The translations under genes were made by a program, and so were the position numbers. 36,269 nt of DNA from Mycobacterium sp. GTDB lineage: Bacteria > Actinomycetota > Actinomycetes > Mycobacteriales > Mycobacteriaceae. The number at the start of each line of letters is the position of its first letter. Position 1 is the first letter of the stretch. The stretch lies in assembly GCF_025965855.1 (NCBI RefSeq), contig NZ_JAOPWB010000336.1, positions 1-36,269 of the forward strand. Reading direction: 5' to 3'. The notes under the pieces were generated by a model. It saw only the letters and a list, made by a program, of their open reading frames with translations, was not told where the DNA came from and did not search any database. Below are positions 33,446 through 36,269 of this stretch, one piece after another.

Positions 33446-34648
33446 TTATGACGCGGGCTCCGGCGCGGTGAGAAACTCCTCGTTGTGCTGGCCCACGGCG
33501 GGTGGGGGATCGGTGGCCGCGGCGTCGAAGCTCGAGTAGCGCGCCGGCATGCGGACGACCGTGATGGCGTTATCGTCGCTGTCGCCGCCGCCAATCCGAA
33601 GGGCGAGCTCGTTCTCGGCGAACAGCGGCGTGCTGACGACCTGCTTCCAGGTGTAGGCGTGACAGGCCATCAGGCCGCCTTCCTGCAGCAGCTCGACCCA
33701 TTCGGCCGCGGTCTTGGCCGCCAGCGCCGCCTGAAGCTCCTCGGTCAGCTCCGGGTAATTGAGCGCCCGCGCGCGCTGGTCGATGAACCGCCCGTCGGTC
33801 AGCAGGTCCGGGCGGCCGATGATCTCGCACAGCTTCGCCCAGTGCTTGGGCACGTACGCGCTGATCACGAGGTAGCCGTCGGCGGCTTTGAACGCGTCCG
33901 ATGGCTGGGTGGCGAAGCCGACTCCCTTGCGCTTCTTGGCATTTGGCTCTGCGTCCGGTTTGGGGGCCTCGCTCGGCTTGTTGAGGTGGATGGTGAGCTG
34001 GCTGGCCTGCAGCCCGACGGCGACGTCGTACATCGCGACCCGGACGACGTCGGCCACCCCGTGGCGCTCGCGGTTGAGCAGCGCGGCCAGCACCGCCTGG
34101 GCCAGCACGTGACCGCTCGCGGCGTCGACGAGCTGGAACGGGATGATCTGCGGTTTGCCGGTCGGCGTGGGCATCCCGGTGGTCATGCCCGACTCGGCGG
34201 CGACCATCAGGTCGACGCCCGGTCTGCTGCCGTGCGGGCCGTTCCCGCCGTAGGCCGACAGCCGCGCGTAGATCAGCTTGGGGTTCCGCGACCGCAGCTC
34301 GTCGGGGCCCAGGCCCATCCGTTCCATGACCCCGGGCCGAAACCCTTCCAGCACAACGTCGGCGGTGTCGACGAGCCGCAGGATCTGCTGTTTGCTCTCG
34401 TCGCTGGTCAGGTCCACCGCCACGGACTTCTTGCCCCGGTTGTGGGGCAGAAACAGCGTGGGCAGCGGTGGCCGTCCCGGCAGGACCGCGGTGATGTGCC
34501 GGGCCGCCTCGCCGCCGGGCGCCTCGACCTTGATCACGTCGGCGCCCAGGTCGGCCAGCACCTGTCCGGCCAGCGGCCCGGCGATGTTCTGGGTGAAGTC
34601 GAGCACCCGGAACCCGTCAAGTGGTTTGGCGGGCTTGCTGTCTGGCAT
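33446..34648 (-). CDS. Class III (CaiB/BaiF) acyl-CoA transferase
   Basis: 400 residues; homologue of Rv3272 (about 394). Family III CoA-transferase: FRVLDFTQNIAGPLAGQVLA and DLGADVIKVEAPGGEAAR at the N-terminus, LPHNRGKKSVAVDLTSDE, DVVLEGFRPGVMERMGLG, and SRPGVDLMVAAESGM with Asp146 as the expected catalytic aspartate forming the acyl-enzyme anhydride. The large C-terminal part has a DAFKAADGYLVISAYVPKHW segment. The CoA donor and acceptor cannot be told from sequence. It begins 13 bases after the methyltransferase stop, so they are probably one operon, and ends 13 bases from the response-regulator stop. Confidence 0.92.
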   Translation of the reverse strand: MPDSKPAKPLDGFRVLDFTQNIAGPLAGQVLADLGADVIKVEAPGGEAARHITAVLPGRPPLPTLFLPHNRGKKSVAVDLTSDESKQQILRLVDTADVVLEGFRPGVMERMGLGPDELRSRNPKLIYARLSAYGGNGPHGSRPGVDLMVAAESGMTTGMPTPTGKPQIIPFQLVDAASGHVLAQAVLAALLNRERHGVADVVRVAMYDVAVGLQASQLTIHLNKPSEAPKPDAEPNAKKRKGVGFATQPSDAFKAADGYLVISAYVPKHWAKLCEIIGRPDLLTDGRFIDQRARALNYPELTEELQAALAAKTAAEWVELLQEGGLMACHAYTWKQVVSTPLFAENELALRIGGGDSDDNAITVVRMPARYSSFDAAATDPPPAVGQHNEEFLTAPEPAS

Positions 34649-34661
34649 GTGCGGCCTTTCT

Positions 34662-35576
34662 CTAAGTTGCCCGGCGCAGCACCGCGGTGCAGTAGTAGTT
34701 GTTGGAGAAGGGCGCGTCGGATTCGCTCGACTGCAGCGGTAATCCGTTGTCGCGCAACATCTGGTTCAGTGGTGTGCGCGCCGGGTCCCAGCCGCGGTGC
34801 TCAAGGTACGTCGCCACGTCGTTGCGTTCGCCGGGGAAGCCGAGGTTTTGCAGCTCGACGTCGAGACCGTTGTCCTGCCACTTCTGGGTGGCTGCGTTCA
34901 GCGCCTGCAGATTGGCCCCGGAATTTCCGAAGACCTCGGCCACCAGCCTGCTGCCGTCGGCGCTGAGCGCGGTGACGTTGTCCAGCAACCGATCCTGCGC
35001 GTCGGCCGGCAGGAAGCCGAGCAGACCCTCGGCGGCCCACGCGGCCGGGCGGCCGGTGTCGAACCCGGCCTGTCGCAACGCCGACGGCCAGTCGTGGCGG
35101 AGGTCGATCGGCGCGGCCCGCACGTCGGCGGTGGGCTTGGCGCCGAGTTCGGCGATCGTGGCGGCCTTGAACTCGATGACCCGCGGCTGGTCGATCTCGA
35201 ACACCGTCGTGCCCGGCGCCCACGACAGCCGGTACGCGCGCGCGTCCAGACCCGAGGCCAGGATGACCACCTGGCGGATGCCCGCGTTGCCCGCCTGGGA
35301 GAAGAACGCGTCGATGTAGCGGGTGCGGGCCGCCTGGATGTCGGTCATGCGCTGCATGCCCCACGGGGCGCCCGGCACGTCGACGTCGGCGGAGTCGAGC
35401 TCGCCGCTGGCCCACCGGGTGAAGAAGTCGACGCCGACGGCGCGCACCAGCGGCTCGGCGAACCGGTCGTCGATGAGCGCATCGCGGGTCGCCCGGGCGC
35501 GTCCCGCGGCCACCATGGTGGCGGTGGCTCCCACGCTCGTCGCCAGGTCCCAGGTGTCGTTGTCGCTGCGCGCCAT
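34662..35576 (-). CDS. SAM-dependent methyltransferase, mycobacterial TIGR00027/LCMT-like family
   Basis: 304 residues from ATG at 35576 (GAAGGGA upstream); an earlier ATG at 35597 would add 7 charged residues. Typical of a mycobacterial expansion: NDTWDLATSVGATATMVAAG, RARATRDALIDDRFAEPLVR, ARTRYIDAFF, QVVILASGLDARAYRL (SAM-binding loop), VFEIDQPRVIEFK, AAEGLLGFLPADAQDRLL and FSNNYYCTAVLRR. Members are putative O-methyltransferases of unknown substrate. I do not recall a counterpart between Rv3272 and Rv3271c in H37Rv, so it may be an insertion here. Confidence 0.92.
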   Translation of the reverse strand: MARSDNDTWDLATSVGATATMVAAGRARATRDALIDDRFAEPLVRAVGVDFFTRWASGELDSADVDVPGAPWGMQRMTDIQAARTRYIDAFFSQAGNAGIRQVVILASGLDARAYRLSWAPGTTVFEIDQPRVIEFKAATIAELGAKPTADVRAAPIDLRHDWPSALRQAGFDTGRPAAWAAEGLLGFLPADAQDRLLDNVTALSADGSRLVAEVFGNSGANLQALNAATQKWQDNGLDVELQNLGFPGERNDVATYLEHRGWDPARTPLNQMLRDNGLPLQSSESDAPFSNNYYCTAVLRRAT

Positions 35577-35676
35577 GTCGTCCCTTCTGCCCTCCACTGG
35601 TTAGCCGGAATAACGATACGATCTCCGGCCGGTCGGGCGTCGGGCGCGGTGGCCGCTCGGCCTCTAGCATCGCCGG

Positions 35677-36269
35677 ATGGACACGATGACGATCGCCGAG
35701 CTGGCGCCGGTCTCACCCGACGTCGCGTGGCGGGCCGGCGCGCAATGGGCGCGGCGGCTGGCCTGGGTCAGCCTGGCCGTGGTGCTCGTCGAGGGCGCGG
35801 TCGGGTTGTGGCAGGGCCTGGCGGTCGGGTCGATCGCGCTGACCGGGTGGGCGCTGGGCGGCGGCGCCGAGGCGTTGGCCAGCGCGATGGTCATCTGGCG
35901 GTTCAGCGGCGCGCGGGCGCTCTGTCAGACCGCCGAGCGGCGGGCCCAGCGCGGTGTGGCCGTGTCGTTCTGGCTGACCGCCCCCTACATCGCGGCCGAA
36001 TCCATCCGCGACCTCACCGACCAGCACCACGCCCAGACCTCGGTGATCGGCATCGGGCTGACGGCCATCGGCCTGGTGCTGATGCCGATCCACGGGCGGG
36101 CCAACCACCGACTGGGCGCGCGGCACGGTTCGAAGGCCACCGAGGGCGAAGGCACGCAGAACTTCCTGTGCGCCGCCCAGGCCGGCGGGGTGCTGAGCGG
36201 CCTGGCGATCTCGGGGCTTTGGCCCGGCGGCTGGTGGTTGGACCCCGCGTTCGGGCTTGGCATCGCCGC
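35677..36269 (+). CDS. Polytopic membrane protein, Rv3271c-like (runs off window)
   Basis: An ATG at 35677 opens a frame that stays open to the end of the window (197 complete codons), so the C-terminus is missing. The sequence starts MDTMTIAELAPVSPDVAWRA and has hydrophobic segments at about 29-47, 50-72, 95-110 and 120-140, with motifs VGSIALTGWALGGGAEALAS, AERRAQRGVAVSFWLTAPY and a cytosolic-type AESIRDLTDQHH. This resembles a reduced cation-diffusion-facilitator-like fold and fits Rv3271c (about 222 residues), an integral membrane protein of unknown function. Divergent from the methyltransferase across 100 bases. Confidence 0.8.
   Translation, partial: MDTMTIAELAPVSPDVAWRAGAQWARRLAWVSLAVVLVEGAVGLWQGLAVGSIALTGWALGGGAEALASAMVIWRFSGARALCQTAERRAQRGVAVSFWLTAPYIAAESIRDLTDQHHAQTSVIGIGLTAIGLVLMPIHGRANHRLGARHGSKATEGEGTQNFLCAAQAGGVLSGLAISGLWPGGWWLDPAFGLGIA

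Noticed and set aside
1..36269. tRNA, rRNA, CRISPR arrays, insertion sequences or complete transposases
   Set aside because: None was seen: no regularly spaced repeats, no transposase motifs and no RNA gene signatures on reading both strands.

Overview
This window is high-GC, densely coded chromosomal DNA of a mycobacterium. A PPE-family C-terminus, DUF732 secreted proteins and the gene order nei-lhr-tetR-pcd-(DUF1338)-lrpA-lat-membrane protein-usfY-rsbW-sigF-accA3-sufE-sseA-maf-accE5-accD5-birA-(PH)-(GtrA)-purK-purE-fadE25 match, in inverted orientation, the M. tuberculosis H37Rv block around Rv3298c to Rv3271c as I remember it. Several insertions, losses and one inversion relative to H37Rv point to another slow grower, perhaps of the M. 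avium complex (inference).

Left end (1-5.1 kb): a PPE 3' end, then a gene graveyard with remnants of a hemerythrin-like gene, an MgtA-type P-type ATPase and an arylsulfatase (atsB). Next come a small secreted protein, three DUF732 secreted paralogues, the lipoprotein esterase lpqC and an orphan PstS3-type phosphate-binding lipoprotein.

5.1-16 kb: DNA repair (nei, lhr) behind a TetR gene that looks leaderless and autoregulated. Then a lysine/aminoadipate block: pcd overlapping a DUF1338 gene (2-oxoadipate dioxygenase/decarboxylase family), facing lrpA and lat.

16-19.2 kb: the stress sigma factor locus. rsbW-sigF and an upstream membrane-protein gene each have a good SigF-type promoter (GGTTA/GGTTT, 15-16 bp spacer, GGGTA). 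usfY is inverted relative to H37Rv and lies behind a holin-like four-TM gene with its own SigA-like leaderless promoter. A STAS-domain gene converges on sigF.

19.2-30.2 kb: core metabolism. Acyl-CoA carboxylase subunits (accA3, accD5, accE5) and their biotin ligase birA, sulfur-handling genes, maf, membrane proteins, purK-purE and fadE25.

30.2-36.3 kb: an overlapping three-gene signalling operon sits where H37Rv has Rv3273. It encodes a receiver-PP2C phosphatase, a CHASE3 histidine kinase and a small Rcp1-type receiver. The small receiver has lost, in frame, the segment carrying its phospho-acceptor aspartate. With RsbW, SigF and the STAS protein about 12 kb away, the window holds all component types of a partner-switching stress circuit. 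It ends with a class III CoA-transferase, a SAM methyltransferase and a truncated membrane protein.
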